DNA of 64,000 nucleotides from Novosphingobium profundi (GTDB lineage Bacteria > Pseudomonadota > Alphaproteobacteria > Sphingomonadales > Sphingomonadaceae). The position numbers and the translations under genes are program-made. Where the stretch lies: the NCBI RefSeq assembly GCF_018491765.1, contig NZ_JABWCU010000008.1:62001-126000 (forward strand), read 5' to 3'. Under the pieces are notes generated by a model. The model saw only the letters and a program-made list of their open reading frames with translations. It was not told the origin of the DNA and made no database searches. Shown piece by piece: positions 19,595 to 30,325 of this stretch; position 1 is the stretch's first letter; every line of letters starts with the position of its first letter.

Positions 19595-20203
19595 CTATTC
19601 CTCGAGCTCGATGTCCCAATAGAGCCAGTCGCGCCAGGTTTCGTGCAGGTAGTTGGGCGGGAAGGCCTTGCCGCGCTCCTGCAACTGCCAACTGGTCGGC
19701 CGGATCGGTGCGAGCATCGGGGGCATGTTCGCCTGCTTGGGAGTGCGCCCGCCTTTTCGCAAGTTGCAGGGGCTGCAGGCGGTGAGGATGTTCTCCCAGC
19801 TCGTGCGCCCGCCCAGCCTTCGCGGAATGACGTGGTCGAACGTCAGGTTATGCGGCGAGCCGCAATACTGGCAGGTGAACTTGTCGCGCAGGAACAAGTT
19901 GAAGCGGGTGAAGGCGGGGAACTCGGACGGCTTCACGTAGTCGTGCAGCGCGATCACCGAGGGGATCTGCATCGTCCAGTTGGGGCTGCGCACCGAGCGC
20001 GCATAGCAGGAAACAACGTCGACCTTCTCGAGCACGACCGCCTTGATCGCGGTCTGCCAGGGCCAGATGCTGAGAGGATAATAGGAGAGCGGCGTATAGT
20101 CCGCATTGAGAACAAGGGCCGGGCAGTCGGAAAGACTTCGGGAGGGGTCATCCTCCGCGCTGCGGAACCGGGCCGCGCGCTCTATCAGCTCCGATCTGAG
20201 CAT
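19595..20203 (-). CDS. HNH endonuclease-family protein
   Basis: 202 residues. A zinc-type HNH module: CxxC at 111/114 (CQYCG), LTFDHVIPRRLGG with His124, WENILTACSPCN with the HNH Asn and CxxC at 143/146. The N-terminal half (ALVLNADYTPLSYYPLSIWPW) is a widely conserved chromosomal version, not an intron or phage nuclease; function is uncharacterised. AGGAGG lies only two bases before the ATG, an unusually short spacing. It converges with the flavin reductase gene with a five-base gap. Confidence 0.88.
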   Translation of the reverse strand: MLRSELIERAARFRSAEDDPSRSLSDCPALVLNADYTPLSYYPLSIWPWQTAIKAVVLEKVDVVSCYARSVRSPNWTMQIPSVIALHDYVKPSEFPAFTRFNLFLRDKFTCQYCGSPHNLTFDHVIPRRLGGRTSWENILTACSPCNLRKGGRTPKQANMPPMLAPIRPTSWQLQERGKAFPPNYLHETWRDWLYWDIELEE

Positions 20204-20367
20204 GGCCTCCTGTCGCAGACCGTGATGACAAGTTCATGGCAGCACATGCACGTATTTCGAGCACTTGCGCGAGTCTGCGTCAAGTCTCCTCTCTTTCGGC
20301 GTCCTGACAATCCACAGGATGCACAAGTCGTTTTCAGCCGCTCGACTTTGAACTACGAGCCCTTTTC

Positions 20368-21213
20368 ATGATTGCCACGCGCTTTGCCCCCAGCCCCAAC
20401 GGTTCGCTGCACCTGGGCCACGCCTATGCCGCCGTGGTCGCGCATGACCTGGCCCGCGCGCACGGCGGCCTCTTCCGGCTGCGGATCGAGGACATCGACG
20501 GCGCGCGCAGCCGCCCCGAACTGGCCAGGGAGGCGCTCGACGATCTCGCCTGGCTCGGCCTCGCCTGGGATGGGCCGGTACGCTACCAGTCGCAGCGCCT
20601 CGCCGACCACGCCGCGGCGGGCGAGCGCCTCAAGTCGCTCGGCCTGCTCTACCCCTGCCACTGCACCCGCGCCGAGATCGCCGCCGCGGCAACCACGATG
20701 GGGCCCGACGGCCCGGTCTATCCCGGAACCTGCAAACATCGCGCCGCCGCCCCCGAAGGCGCGGCCTGGCGGCTCGACATGGGAAAGGCCCTGGCGCTCA
20801 CCGGCCCGCTCAACTGGTACGACGAGTGTGCTGGGCTGCAGGCGGCGGATCCCGCCCGCTTCGGGGACGTCGTGCTGCTGCGCAAGGACCTGCCCGCCAG
20901 CTACCACCTCGCCGCGACACTCGACGATGCCGCCGACGGCATCACCCTCGTCACGCGCGGCCTGGACCTCTTCGCGGCCACCCATATCCACCGCCTGCTC
21001 CAAGCGCTGCTCGGCCTGCCGGTGCCGGTCTGGCACCACCACGCACTGCTGGTCGAGACGGACGGGCGCAAGCTCGCCAAGCGGCGCGGCTCGCCCTCGC
21101 TCGCCGACCGGCGCCGCGCGGGCGAGGACGGCCGGGCGATCGCACAGGCGCTGCGCGAAGGCACCTTCCCCGCTGGCCTTTCGCTTGGCGAGGGCGTAGC
21201 CTTGCTCCCATGA
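20368..21213 (+). CDS. gluQ: Glutamyl-Q tRNA(Asp) synthetase
   Basis: 281 residues, a truncated GluRS-like enzyme that attaches glutamate to queuosine in tRNA-Asp. RFAPSPNGSLHLGHAYAA (5-22) contains the HIGH-like motif; CHCTRAEI begins the zinc site; TRGLDLFAATHIHRLLQALLG and the KRRGS motif (KMSKS counterpart) follow. The anticodon-binding domain of GluRS is absent, as expected. The stop overlaps the start of a small membrane protein gene by four bases. Confidence 0.94.
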   Translation: MIATRFAPSPNGSLHLGHAYAAVVAHDLARAHGGLFRLRIEDIDGARSRPELAREALDDLAWLGLAWDGPVRYQSQRLADHAAAGERLKSLGLLYPCHCTRAEIAAAATTMGPDGPVYPGTCKHRAAAPEGAAWRLDMGKALALTGPLNWYDECAGLQAADPARFGDVVLLRKDLPASYHLAATLDDAADGITLVTRGLDLFAATHIHRLLQALLGLPVPVWHHHALLVETDGRKLAKRRGSPSLADRRRAGEDGRAIAQALREGTFPAGLSLGEGVALLP

Positions 21214-21443
21214 GCACTTTTCTCGTCATCGTCATCATCGCCCTGATGATCGCCGTGGTCATCAGCCTCGTGCGCGGCATCGTCGCCTTCCTGAACAGCA
21301 CGAAGGAGGATCTGAACCGCGATCCCGGCGAAACCGGCCCGACGAAGAACCAGGAACTGCAGAACCGCATGATGTTCAACCGCATCAAGTACCAGGCGGC
21401 CGCGGTGCTGGTCTGTGCGATCCTGCTGGCGATGACCCGCTAG
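21210..21443 (+). CDS. Twin transmembrane helix small protein (HIG1-type)
   Basis: 77 residues with two hydrophobic segments (about 4-24 and 60-75) flanking a polar loop. The tail LQNRMMFNRIKYQAAAVLVCAILL matches the HIG1 domain found in alphaproteobacterial homologues of mitochondrial cytochrome-oxidase assembly factors. The ATG at 21210 overlaps the gluQ stop (ATGA). Likely an inner-membrane protein associated with respiratory complexes, by family analogy. Confidence 0.85.
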   Translation: MSTFLVIVIIALMIAVVISLVRGIVAFLNSTKEDLNRDPGETGPTKNQELQNRMMFNRIKYQAAAVLVCAILLAMTR

Positions 21444-21543
21444 GCCGCTCCTCTCCGACAGACAGTTCACCGGTGCAGGCGCGTGCAAAGGCGCCGCGCC
21501 AAGGCTAGGCACGGCGCGCGGCAAACGCGGCACAAGGACATTC

Positions 21544-22122
21544 ATGGTCAAGCTCAACAAGATCTACACCCGCACCGGCGACGACGGCACCACCGGCCTC
21601 GTCGACGGCTCGCGCCTGCCCAAGCACGCCGCGCGCATGGAGGCGATCGGCGCGGTGGACGAGGCCAACAGCGCCATAGGCCTCGCCATCTGCGCGCTGG
21701 GGGAAGGCGCAGCGGCGCGCAATCTCACGCGCATCCAGAACGACCTCTTCGACCTTGGCGCCGATCTCGCCACCCCGGGCGAGGACTTCACCCCGGGCGA
21801 AATGACCTTGCGCATCGTCGAGGCCCAGGTCGACTGGCTCGAACGCGCGATCGACGCGGTGAACCTCGCGCTCCAGCCGCTCACCAGCTTCATCCTGCCC
21901 GGCGGCAGCGAAGGCGCGGCGCGTGTCCACGTCGCGCGCGCGGCGGTGCGCCGGGCCGAACGCTGCGCCACCGCGCTGGCCGAGACCGAGCCGACCAATC
22001 CGGCCGCGCTGTCCTATCTCAACCGGCTGTCCGACTACCTCTTCGTGCTCGCCCGCGCGCTCAACGAAAACGGCGCGCGCGACGTGCTGTGGGTGCCGGG
22101 GCAAAGCCGCCAGGCAGAGTGA
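21544..22122 (+). CDS. Corrinoid adenosyltransferase, PduO type
   Basis: 192 residues. ATP:cob(I)alamin adenosyltransferase that makes the adenosylcobalamin cofactor. The N-terminal ATP loop [53 protein letters not shown] and [13 protein letters not shown] are diagnostic. About 100 bases separate it from the small membrane protein upstream. No cobalamin riboswitch is evident in front of it. Confidence 0.95.
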   Translation: MVKLNKIYTRTGDDGTTGLVDGSRLPKHAARMEAIGAVDEANSAIGLAICALGEGAAARNLTRIQNDLFDLGADLATPGEDFTPGEMTLRIVEAQVDWLERAIDAVNLALQPLTSFILPGGSEGAARVHVARAAVRRAERCATALAETEPTNPAALSYLNRLSDYLFVLARALNENGARDVLWVPGQSRQAE

Positions 22123-22217
22123 ACGCCGCCCCGGGCAATCCGCCCGATTTTCACCGCCCGCCCGATCGGCTAGGCCACGCGGCGGACACGAGACCATCCA
22201 AAGCGAGAAAGACCCCA

Positions 22218-23087
<870 letters not shown>

Positions 23088-23095
23088 GACGCAAG

Positions 23096-23119
23096 TTGCG
23101 AGGGCCATCGCCCTCGCAA
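23096..23119 (+). terminator. Hairpin after the hydroxybutyryl-CoA dehydrogenase gene
   Basis: TTGCGAGGGC (23096-23105) pairs with GCCCTCGCAA (23110-23119) around CATC, nine bases past the stop. There is no T-run. The GGGCCATCGCCC core resembles the hairpin of the dispersed repeat at 43621, but the conserved tail is missing. Confidence 0.4.
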
Positions 23120-23187
23120 TATTCGCCTCCCTTGCGCCGGGAACGCGACTCGCATCTCGCCCGTTGCACGGTCAAAGGAGAACCCCG

Positions 23188-23505
23188 ATGACCGAACGCA
23201 ACGACGACCTCGCCCCCGAGACGGTGAACGCCGAGCAGCAGGACGCCCCCGCGCAGGCCCAGCAGGTGGCCGAGGAAGCGATCGCCGAAGCGACGTCGGT
23301 GCTGGGGCTCGAACAGAGCGAAAAGCTCTCGAACAGCCTCTATGGCGCCAATGCGCAGGACCTCGTCGACCACATGCGCCAGATGGACACGAGCGGCACC
23401 ATCGACATGTCCGCCTACGCCGGCGAGGAGGCGATGGACGACCTGGAGGACCGCTACGGCCGCGAAAGCGCCCCCGATCCCCAGCTTGCCGCCGACGACA
23501 GCTAA
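23188..23505 (+). CDS. Acidic hypothetical protein
   Basis: 105 residues from the ATG at 23188, which has a good AAAGGAG ribosome-binding site; an in-frame start 24 bases upstream is less likely. Very acidic and Ala/Gln/Glu-rich, with no signal peptide or membrane segment. ATSVLGLEQSEKLSNSLYGANAQDLVDHMRQM looks like a short helical domain. No function recognised. Confidence 0.65.
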   Translation: MTERNDDLAPETVNAEQQDAPAQAQQVAEEAIAEATSVLGLEQSEKLSNSLYGANAQDLVDHMRQMDTSGTIDMSAYAGEEAMDDLEDRYGRESAPDPQLAADDS

Positions 23506-23509
23506 GCGC

Positions 23510-23806
23510 TTATTCGCCCTTGACGTGAACCGGCGCGGGCGACGACTTGGCCCAGGGGTTGGTGTGATCCGACGCCTTGGGCTTGGCGTCCGCGCCCAGG
23601 ATACGGGCAAGTTGCTCGGCGTCCTTCGCCTGCTCCGCCTGCGCCGAAGCCTCGCCCTGCGATGGCCCCTTGGATGGCGAGGCGTCCTTGTTCGTGAGCG
23701 CCGGGACCGAGCAATAGGCGGTAAGCAGGACGCCCGCACTCCACCACAGCGCGCGCCAACGGCTGCGGAACACGGAATTCATGCGGGGGCCAAGCGTGCT
23801 GATCAT
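23510..23806 (-). CDS. Small single-pass membrane protein, hypothetical
   Basis: 98 residues with one N-terminal hydrophobic helix (RALWWSAGVLLTAYCSVPAL) and a polar Ser/Ala/Lys-rich tail. The ATG at 23782 is an alternative start. It converges with the acidic protein gene (four-base gap) and lies 26 bases upstream of the mutS stop-side boundary on the same strand. No family recognised. Confidence 0.5.
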   Translation of the reverse strand: MISTLGPRMNSVFRSRWRALWWSAGVLLTAYCSVPALTNKDASPSKGPSQGEASAQAEQAKDAEQLARILGADAKPKASDHTNPWAKSSPAPVHVKGE

Positions 23807-23832
23807 GGCCCCGGACCCTACACCGCCGAAGG

Positions 23833-26436
23833 TTAAGCTTCGGTACCCGCCTCGCGCTTGAGATCGTAGAGGATTTCGAGCGCATCGCGCGGGGCAAGGG
23901 CATCGACGTCCATGTCGCGCAGCTTCTCGCGCAGGCTGTCGCAGGCCTCCTCGCGCGCCTCCTCGGCGGCGGCGAAAAGCGGCAGCTCGCCAAGCCCTGC
24001 GGCAAGCCCGCCGGTCTCGGCGCGGCCCTTTTCCAGCTTCTCGAGCACCGACTTGGCCCGGCTGATGACCTTGGGCGGAACCCCGGCAAGGCGCGCGACG
24101 GCGAGGCCATAGCTGCGGTCCGCCGCGCCTTCGGAAAGCTCGTGGAGCAGGACCAGCTCACCCTTCCATTCGCGCGCACGCACGTGGTGAAGCGAGAGCG
24201 CCTCGCAGGTTTCGGCCAGCCGCGCCATCTCGTGGTAGTGCGTCGCGAAAAGGCAGCGGCAGCGGTTGGTCTCGTGCACCGCCTCGGCGACCGCCCAGGC
24301 CAGCGCAAGGCCGTCGTAAGTCGAAGTGCCGCGCCCGACCTCGTCGAGAATGACGAAACTGCGCGCAGTCGCCTGGGCCAGGATCGCGGCGGTCTCGACC
24401 ATTTCGACCATGAAGGTCGAGCGCCCGCGCGCGAGATTGTCCGAGGCGCCTACGCGGCTGAACAGCCGGTCGACCATGCCGATCTTCGCAGCCTCTGCGG
24501 GCACGAAGCCGCCCGCCTGCGCGAGCAGGACGATGAGCGCGTTCTGGCGCAGGAAGGTCGATTTACCGCCCATGTTGGGGCCACCGATCAGCCAGAGCCG
24601 ATCGTGGCTGGCAAGACGGCAGTCGTTGGCAACGAAGCGCTCGTTCTGGGCCTTGAGCGCGGCCTCGACGACCGGGTGGCGTCCGCCCTCGATGTCGAGC
24701 GAGAGCCCCTCGACCACCTCGGGCCGCACCCAGTTCCCCTCGGCGGCGCGCTCCGCCTGCCCGGCGGCGACGTCGAGGCGCGCGAGCGCGGCAGCGGTGG
24801 CCGCGATCGCCCGGCGCGCGGCAACCGCTTCGGCCACCAGCGTCTCGAAATGGGCTTCCTCGGCGGCCAGCGCGTGCGCGCCCGCCTCGGTGATCCGGCT
24901 CGCCTCCTCGTGAAGCGCAAGCGCGTTGAAGCGCATCGCCCCGGCCATCGTCTGGCGGTGCGAGAAGCCGCTTTCGGCCTGCATCAGCGTGTCGGCGTGG
25001 CGCGCGGGCACTTCGATGAAATAGCCCAGCACGTTGTTGTGCTTGATCTTGAGCGCGGCGACGCCGGTGTCCTCGCGGTACTTCGCCTCGAGCGCCGCGA
25101 TCGCCTTGCGCGCGTTGCCCGAGGTGACGCGCAGATCGTCGAGGTCGGCATCATAGCCGCCCGCGATGAAGCCGCCTTGCCCGCGCTCGGTCGGCGGCGA
25201 GGCCACCAGCGCGCGCGCGAAATGGTCGATGAGCGGGCCGTGCCCGCCCAGATCGGGCAGGAGCGCGGCGAGAAGCCCCGGCAGGTCGTTGCGGTCCACC
25301 AACCGCGCGCCGATCGTGCGTGCGCCCTCGAGGCCATCGCGCAGCTGGCCCAGATCGCGCGGAGACCCGCGCCCGGCGACGACGCGACCGAGCGCGCGCC
25401 CGATGTCGGGCATGGCGCGCAAGGCGGCGCGCATGTCCTCGCGCAGCAGCGGATCCTCGTGAAGCCAGCCGACGAGTTCGAGCCGCGCGGAAATCGCCGC
25501 GCGGTCGGTCAACGGCGCGGAGAGGTCCTCGGCGAGCTGGCGCGCGCCCGCGCCGGTCACGCAGCGGTCGACGGCGTCGATCAGGCTGCCCTTGCGCGTA
25601 CCTTGCGCCGATTCGAGGATTTCCAGGCTCGCGCGCGTGGCCTCGTCCATCGCCAGCGTCGCCTCGCCGCTGCGTGCCTCGGGAGGCAGCAGCAGCGGCA
25701 GCGCGCCGCGCCCGACATGGTCGAGATAGGCGATCAAGCCGCCCGCCGCCGCCAGCATCGGCCGTGTGAAGGCCCCGAAGCCGTCGAGCGTCGAAACCCC
25801 GTGGATGCCCTTCAGCCGCTCCTCGCCGCCTTCGGAGGAAAATTCGTGCCCCGAACGCGCGATCGCGTCCTCGGGCGCCAGCGCCCAGCCGTCCTGCACG
25901 ACGAGCTCGCTCGCCCCGAGCCGGGCAAGAGTTGCAAGAAATCGATCCGGTGCACATTCCTCAAGCACCATCTGCCCGGTCGAGATGTCGCAGGCGGCGA
26001 GGCCCACTACGCCGCGCACCTCACAGGCCGCCGCCAGCACGTTGGCGCGGCGCGGTTCGAGCAAGGCTTCCTCGGTGAGCGTGCCCGCGGTCACGAAGCG
26101 CACGATATCACGCGCGACCAAGGCCTTGGAGCCGCCGCGCTTCTTGGCCTCGGCGGGCGTTTCCGTCTGTTCGGCGATGGCGACGCGGCAACCGGCCTTG
26201 ATCAGGCGGGCGAGGTAGGCTTCCGCAGCGTGGACCGGCACCCCACACATCGGGATCGGCGCGCCGTTGTGCTCGCCGCGAGTGGTGAGTGCGATATCGA
26301 GAACCTGACTTGCAACTTTTGCATCCTCAAAAAACAACTCGAAAAAGTCGCCCATCCGGTAGAACAGAAGGCATTCGCCCGCCTCCTCGCGAAGCGCGAG
26401 ATACTGGGCCATCATGGGGGTTGCGCCGGAACTCAT
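23833..26436 (-). CDS. mutS: DNA mismatch repair protein MutS
   Basis: 867 residues from the ATG at 26436. Mismatch recognition domain with the Phe-x-Glu motif region [11 protein letters not shown] near the N-terminus, connector, lever and clamp domains, then the ATPase: Walker [29 protein letters not shown], Walker B region [16 protein letters not shown], and [13 protein letters not shown]. It binds mispairs and recruits MutL. It is divergent from maeB. The frame stays open far upstream of the ATG, antisense to maeB, which is a high-GC artefact. Confidence 0.96.
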   Translation of the reverse strand: MSSGATPMMAQYLALREEAGECLLFYRMGDFFELFFEDAKVASQVLDIALTTRGEHNGAPIPMCGVPVHAAEAYLARLIKAGCRVAIAEQTETPAEAKKRGGSKALVARDIVRFVTAGTLTEEALLEPRRANVLAAACEVRGVVGLAACDISTGQMVLEECAPDRFLATLARLGASELVVQDGWALAPEDAIARSGHEFSSEGGEERLKGIHGVSTLDGFGAFTRPMLAAAGGLIAYLDHVGRGALPLLLPPEARSGEATLAMDEATRASLEILESAQGTRKGSLIDAVDRCVTGAGARQLAEDLSAPLTDRAAISARLELVGWLHEDPLLREDMRAALRAMPDIGRALGRVVAGRGSPRDLGQLRDGLEGARTIGARLVDRNDLPGLLAALLPDLGGHGPLIDHFARALVASPPTERGQGGFIAGGYDADLDDLRVTSGNARKAIAALEAKYREDTGVAALKIKHNNVLGYFIEVPARHADTLMQAESGFSHRQTMAGAMRFNALALHEEASRITEAGAHALAAEEAHFETLVAEAVAARRAIAATAAALARLDVAAGQAERAAEGNWVRPEVVEGLSLDIEGGRHPVVEAALKAQNERFVANDCRLASHDRLWLIGGPNMGGKSTFLRQNALIVLLAQAGGFVPAEAAKIGMVDRLFSRVGASDNLARGRSTFMVEMVETAAILAQATARSFVILDEVGRGTSTYDGLALAWAVAEAVHETNRCRCLFATHYHEMARLAETCEALSLHHVRAREWKGELVLLHELSEGAADRSYGLAVARLAGVPPKVISRAKSVLEKLEKGRAETGGLAAGLGELPLFAAAEEAREEACDSLREKLRDMDVDALAPRDALEILYDLKREAGTEA

Positions 26437-26550
26437 GGCGGCAGCGTTAGCGGGAGCGATGCCCCCTTGTGAAGCGGGCGCGCTTCGCCTTTCCCCTATC
26501 GCGTGTCGGATTCTTTCGTTATCGGCACCTGCGAATCCGGGAGAAATCGT

Positions 26551-28821
26551 TTGTCCGAGAAAAGCAAGGTCCAGTTCACCGAGCGCGAGGCTCTCTTCTA
26601 CCACCAGACGATCCGTCCGGGTAAGATCGAGATCATCGCCTCCAAGCCCATGGCGACCCAGCGCGACCTTTCGCTCGCCTATTCGCCAGGCGTCGCCGTG
26701 CCCGTCCAGGCCATCGCCGACGATCCGCAGAAGGCCTATGACTACACCGCCAAGGGCAACCTCGTGGCGGTGATCTCCAACGGCTCGGCCATCCTGGGGA
26801 TGGGCAACCTGGGCGCGCTCGCCTCGAAGCCGGTGATGGAGGGCAAGGCCGTCCTCTTCAAGCGCTTCGCCGACGTCGACTCGATCGACATCGAGCTCAA
26901 CAGCGAGGATCCCGACGCGCTGATCGAAGCGATCGCGATGATGGAGCCGAGCTTCGGCGGCATCAATCTCGAGGACATCAAGGCGCCCGAGTGCTTCGTG
27001 ATCGAGCAGACCCTGCGCGATCGCATGAACATCCCGGTTATGCACGACGACCAGCACGGCACCGCGATCATCACTGCGGCCGGACTCATCAACGCGTGCC
27101 TCATCACCGGTCGCAAGATGGACGAGATCAAGGTCGTGGTGAACGGCGCGGGCGCGGCGGCGCTCGCCTGCACCTCGCTGATCAAGTCGATGGGCGTACG
27201 CCACGACCACGTGATCGTATGCGACCGTTCGGGCACGATCTACCAGGGCCGCACCGAGCAGATGGACCAGTGGAAGAGCGCGCATGCGGTCGCCACCGAG
27301 GCCCGTACGCTCGAGGAAGCCCTCGTCGGCGCCGACGTGTTCCTTGGCCTTTCGGCCGCCGGCGCGCTGCCGCCCGAATACGTCAAGAAGATGGCCGATG
27401 AGCCGATCATCTTCGCGATGGCCAACCCCGTTCCCGAGATCATCCCCGACGAGGCCAAGGCCGTGCGTCCGGACGCGATCATCGCCACGGGCCGTTCGGA
27501 CTTCCCGAACCAGGTCAACAACGTGCTCGGCTTCCCCTTCATCTTCCGCGGCGCGCTCGACGTGTCGGCAACCGCGATCAACGAGGAAATGAAGATCGCG
27601 GCGGCCCACGCCATCGCCGAACTCGCCCGCGAGCAGGTCCACGAGGACGTCGCGGCGGCCTACGGCGGTGAAGTGCAGCAGTTCGGCCGTGACTACATCA
27701 TCCCCGCCCCCTTCGATCCGCGCCTGATGGAAGTCGTCCCCGCCGCCGTTGCCAAGGCGGCGATGGAATCGGGCGTCGCCCAGCGTCCGATCGAGGACTT
27801 CGACGCCTACCGCCTCCAGCTCAAGGGCCGCCTCAACCCGACCACTTCGGTGCTGAGCTCGGTCTACGCGCAGGTCCGCGCGAACCCCAAGCGCGTGATC
27901 TTCGCCGAAGCGGACAACGAAGTGGTGCTGCGCGCCGCGATCCAGTACCGCGACTTCGGCTACGGCGAACCGATCCTGGTCGGCCGCACGCAGAACATCC
28001 TCGACCTGATGAACGAACTCGGCGTGCCCAACCCCGAGAGCTTCCAGATCGAGAACTCGATGGTCTCCGAGCACGTTGCCCCGATGGTCGAGATGATCTA
28101 CGAGCGCCTCAAGCGCCGTGGCTATCTCGAGCGCGACGTCCAGCGCATGGTCAACACCGACCGCAACACCTTCGCGGCCGGCCTGCTCAAGATGGGCGTG
28201 GGCGATGCCATGATCACCGGCATGACCCGTCCCTTCGCACAATCGATGAAGAACGTGCGCCGCGTGCTCGACCCTGCGCCGGACAAGCTGCCTTTCGGCA
28301 TGCACATGCTGGTGGGCAAGAACCGCACCGTGTTCCTCGCCGACACCACCATCAACGAGCGTCCGAGCGCCGAGGAACTGGCGATCATCGCCACCGAAGC
28401 GGCTGCGGTCGCCAAGCGCATGGGCCACGAGCCGCGCGTCGCGTTCCTGTCCTACTCGACCTTCGGCAACCCCGAGGGCAAATGGGTCGAACGCACCCGC
28501 GATGCGGTCCATATCCTCGACGACATGGAAAACGTTCCCTTCGAGTACGAAGGCGAAATGGCCCCCGACGCCGCGCTCAACCCCAAGGTCATGGCGCTCT
28601 ACCCGTTCTGCCGTCTCTCGGCCCCGGCCAACGTGCTGGTCATGCCCGGCCTGCAGTCGGCCAACATCTCGGCCAAGCTGCTGCGCGAGATCGGCGGGAC
28701 GACCTCGATCGGGCCAATCCTGCTCGGCATGGAAAAGCCGGTCCAGATCGTGCCGATGACCGCCATCGCGCCCGACGTGCTGACGAGCGCCGTGCTGGCC
28801 GCGGCCGGTATCGCCGACTGA
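26551..28821 (+). CDS. maeB: NADP-dependent malic enzyme with phosphotransacetylase-like domain
   Basis: About 756 residues. Oxidatively decarboxylates malate to pyruvate, supplying NADPH. The N-terminal malic domain has [14 protein letters not shown] and HDDQHGTA; the NAD-binding segment has [15 protein letters not shown] and [13 protein letters not shown]. From about residue 430 a phosphate acetyltransferase-like domain follows, typical of MaeB and thought to be regulatory. I favour the TTG at 26551 because GGGAGAA lies eight bases before it; a GTG at 26503 is the alternative. Confidence 0.95.
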   Translation: MSEKSKVQFTEREALFYHQTIRPGKIEIIASKPMATQRDLSLAYSPGVAVPVQAIADDPQKAYDYTAKGNLVAVISNGSAILGMGNLGALASKPVMEGKAVLFKRFADVDSIDIELNSEDPDALIEAIAMMEPSFGGINLEDIKAPECFVIEQTLRDRMNIPVMHDDQHGTAIITAAGLINACLITGRKMDEIKVVVNGAGAAALACTSLIKSMGVRHDHVIVCDRSGTIYQGRTEQMDQWKSAHAVATEARTLEEALVGADVFLGLSAAGALPPEYVKKMADEPIIFAMANPVPEIIPDEAKAVRPDAIIATGRSDFPNQVNNVLGFPFIFRGALDVSATAINEEMKIAAAHAIAELAREQVHEDVAAAYGGEVQQFGRDYIIPAPFDPRLMEVVPAAVAKAAMESGVAQRPIEDFDAYRLQLKGRLNPTTSVLSSVYAQVRANPKRVIFAEADNEVVLRAAIQYRDFGYGEPILVGRTQNILDLMNELGVPNPESFQIENSMVSEHVAPMVEMIYERLKRRGYLERDVQRMVNTDRNTFAAGLLKMGVGDAMITGMTRPFAQSMKNVRRVLDPAPDKLPFGMHMLVGKNRTVFLADTTINERPSAEELAIIATEAAAVAKRMGHEPRVAFLSYSTFGNPEGKWVERTRDAVHILDDMENVPFEYEGEMAPDAALNPKVMALYPFCRLSAPANVLVMPGLQSANISAKLLREIGGTTSIGPILLGMEKPVQIVPMTAIAPDVLTSAVLAAAGIAD

Positions 28822-28836
28822 CGTCGGACCGAACGC

Positions 28837-28881
28837 AAAAAAGGCCCCGCAAGCAGAGCGCTTGCGGGGCCTTTTTTTTTT
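28837..28881 (+). terminator. Rho-independent terminator of maeB
   Basis: GGCCCCGCAAGC (28843-28854) pairs perfectly with GCTTGCGGGGCC (28860-28871), followed by ten T residues. A run of A on the left side could make it work from both strands. Confidence 0.95.
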
Positions 28882-28889
28882 GATTGTTT

Positions 28890-28929
28890 CGAGGGGCATG
28901 GCCCCTCGAGCTCCCATTACCGTCCAAGG
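28890..28929 (+). repeat. Dispersed hairpin repeat, copy A
   Basis: CGAGGGGC (28890-28897) pairs with GCCCCTCG (28901-28908), followed by the tail CTCCCATTACCGTC also seen in copies B and C. It begins nine bases after the maeB terminator T-run. Copy A is the most divergent of the three. Confidence 0.7.
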
Positions 28930-28960
28930 TAGTTCACACCGGACGCCGCGTGCTTGGCAC

Positions 28961-29005
28961 CGAGCTCGACGGTATACGGGGTCAAGGGGTGGTAAACCCC
29001 TTGGA
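28961..29005 (-). repeat. Dispersed hairpin repeat, copy B (inverted)
   Basis: Read on the minus strand: CCAAGGGG, seven-base loop, CCCCTTGA, then CCCCGTATACCGTCGAG. It faces copy A across about 30 bases, and ends 11 bases before the trmB stop. It matches copy C (43621) almost base for base outside the loop. Confidence 0.75.
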
Positions 29006-29016
29006 AAATCCCCTTC

Positions 29017-29748
29017 TCACCCCTTCCGGCGATAGCGGAAGTACCAGACCTCGTGCTTGTAGACGGCGCGCGCTTTCGCCTCGTAGCGCGTCTCGGGCCA
29101 GCCGCCGGGGCGCTTCTGGAAGGTCTCGGGGCGATCGCAGAGCCATTCGAACTGGTCGGTGTGGCGCTGCATCACCATCAGCGCGTGGCGCAGGTAGATC
29201 GCGTGGTCGGTGCCGAAGCGGAACTCGCCGCCGGGCTTCAGCTTGGCCGCGAACATGTCGACCGGTCCGTCGTTCATCATGCGCCGCTTGGCGTGGCGCG
29301 CCTTGGGCCAAGGGTCGGGGTGGAGCAGGTAGAGGAACGAGAGCGATCCGTCGGGGATGCGCGCAAGAACTTCGAGCGCGTCGCCATGGTGGATGCGCAC
29401 GTTGGCCAGCGGAGGCGTCGCCGCGCCCGCGTTCTCGACCCCGCCCGCGACGTGCATCAGCGCCTGCGCAACGCCGTTGATGAAGGGCTCCGCGCCAATG
29501 AAGCCGTGGCTGGGCAACATGTCGGCGCGCGCGGCCATGTGCTCACCGCCGCCGAAGCCGATCTCGAAGTGGAGCGGGCGATCATCGCCGAAGAGCACCT
29601 CGGACGTGATCGGGCCCTCTTCGGGCATCGCGATGCGGGGCAGGAGGTTGTCGACCAGGCCCTGCTGGCCCGCGCGCAAGGGCTTGCCCTTGGAGCGGCC
29701 GTAGAGGCGGTTGAGAGTCGTCGGATCGCCGGGTTTGTGCGCAGTCAT
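29017..29748 (-). CDS. trmB: tRNA (guanine-N7-)-methyltransferase
   Basis: 243 residues. Methylates G46 in the tRNA variable loop. The SAM motif FEIGFGGGEH, GAEPFINGVAQ, the substrate-binding motif LLHPDPWPKARHAKRRMM and the closing RYEAKARAVYKHEVWYFRY are diagnostic. The ATG at 29748 is preferred over one 18 bases upstream. Confidence 0.95.
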   Translation of the reverse strand: MTAHKPGDPTTLNRLYGRSKGKPLRAGQQGLVDNLLPRIAMPEEGPITSEVLFGDDRPLHFEIGFGGGEHMAARADMLPSHGFIGAEPFINGVAQALMHVAGGVENAGAATPPLANVRIHHGDALEVLARIPDGSLSFLYLLHPDPWPKARHAKRRMMNDGPVDMFAAKLKPGGEFRFGTDHAIYLRHALMVMQRHTDQFEWLCDRPETFQKRPGGWPETRYEAKARAVYKHEVWYFRYRRKG

Positions 29749-29938
29749 GGGGCGCGGCACTGGCAAATGTGCGCGGCGCGGTCAATGCCGCGCGTGCCCG
29801 CGAAAATCACGTGCCAGCGCCTCCTGCCTTGGTACAGGCAAAGCCGTTGCACGAATTGCATCGTTGCATTGCGCCGCGAGTCGCGCTTCTTGGACACATC
29901 CCGAGGGCTTCACCCGCAGCGCAGGACCCGACCGCCGC

Positions 29939-30325
29939 ATGCTACCCGCCATCTTCCTTCTCCTTGCCTGCCAGTTGCTTGGCGAGGTGCTCCACCAGTT
30001 GACTGGGCTCGCGCTGCCCGGCTCGGTGATCGGCATGGTGGTCCTGCTGGGATGGCTGGCGCTGGTCCGGCGCGAGCGCCCGGTGCTGACCGCGGTGAGC
30101 GCCTGGTTGACCGCGCATCTCTCGGTGATGTTCGTCCCCTCGGCGGTGGGGCTGATGCAGGAGGGTGACGCACTGGCCCGCTATGGCGTGGGACTGGCGC
30201 TCGCGACCGCAGTCTCGACCGTGCTCACGATCGTGGTTACCGCGCTCGTTTTCCGCTGGGCACTCGCCCGATTCACGCCCGACGAGGTGGGCAAGCGCCC
30301 GGTTCCCAGCGAGGCGGGCGCGTGA
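29939..30325 (+). CDS. CidA/LrgA-family membrane protein
   Basis: 128 residues, four hydrophobic segments. ACQLLGEVLHQLTGLALPGSVIGMV and VMFVPSAVGLMQ are typical of LrgA/CidA holin-like proteins, which in some bacteria modulate autolysis and in others function with LrgB in transport of small organic acids. Its stop overlaps the GTG start of the LrgB gene by four bases. Confidence 0.92.
   Translation: MLPAIFLLLACQLLGEVLHQLTGLALPGSVIGMVVLLGWLALVRRERPVLTAVSAWLTAHLSVMFVPSAVGLMQEGDALARYGVGLALATAVSTVLTIVVTALVFRWALARFTPDEVGKRPVPSEAGA

Noticed and set aside
19595..20203. HNH gene considered as a homing endonuclease or mobile element
   Set aside because: It belongs to a stand-alone chromosomal HNH group, has no flanking repeats or intron, and composition matches its neighbours.
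23833..28917. Very long open minus-strand frame continuing upstream of mutS, antisense to maeB
   Set aside because: High-GC coding DNA keeps antisense frames open. The translated extension has no family features, and the MutS start at 26436 fits homologues.
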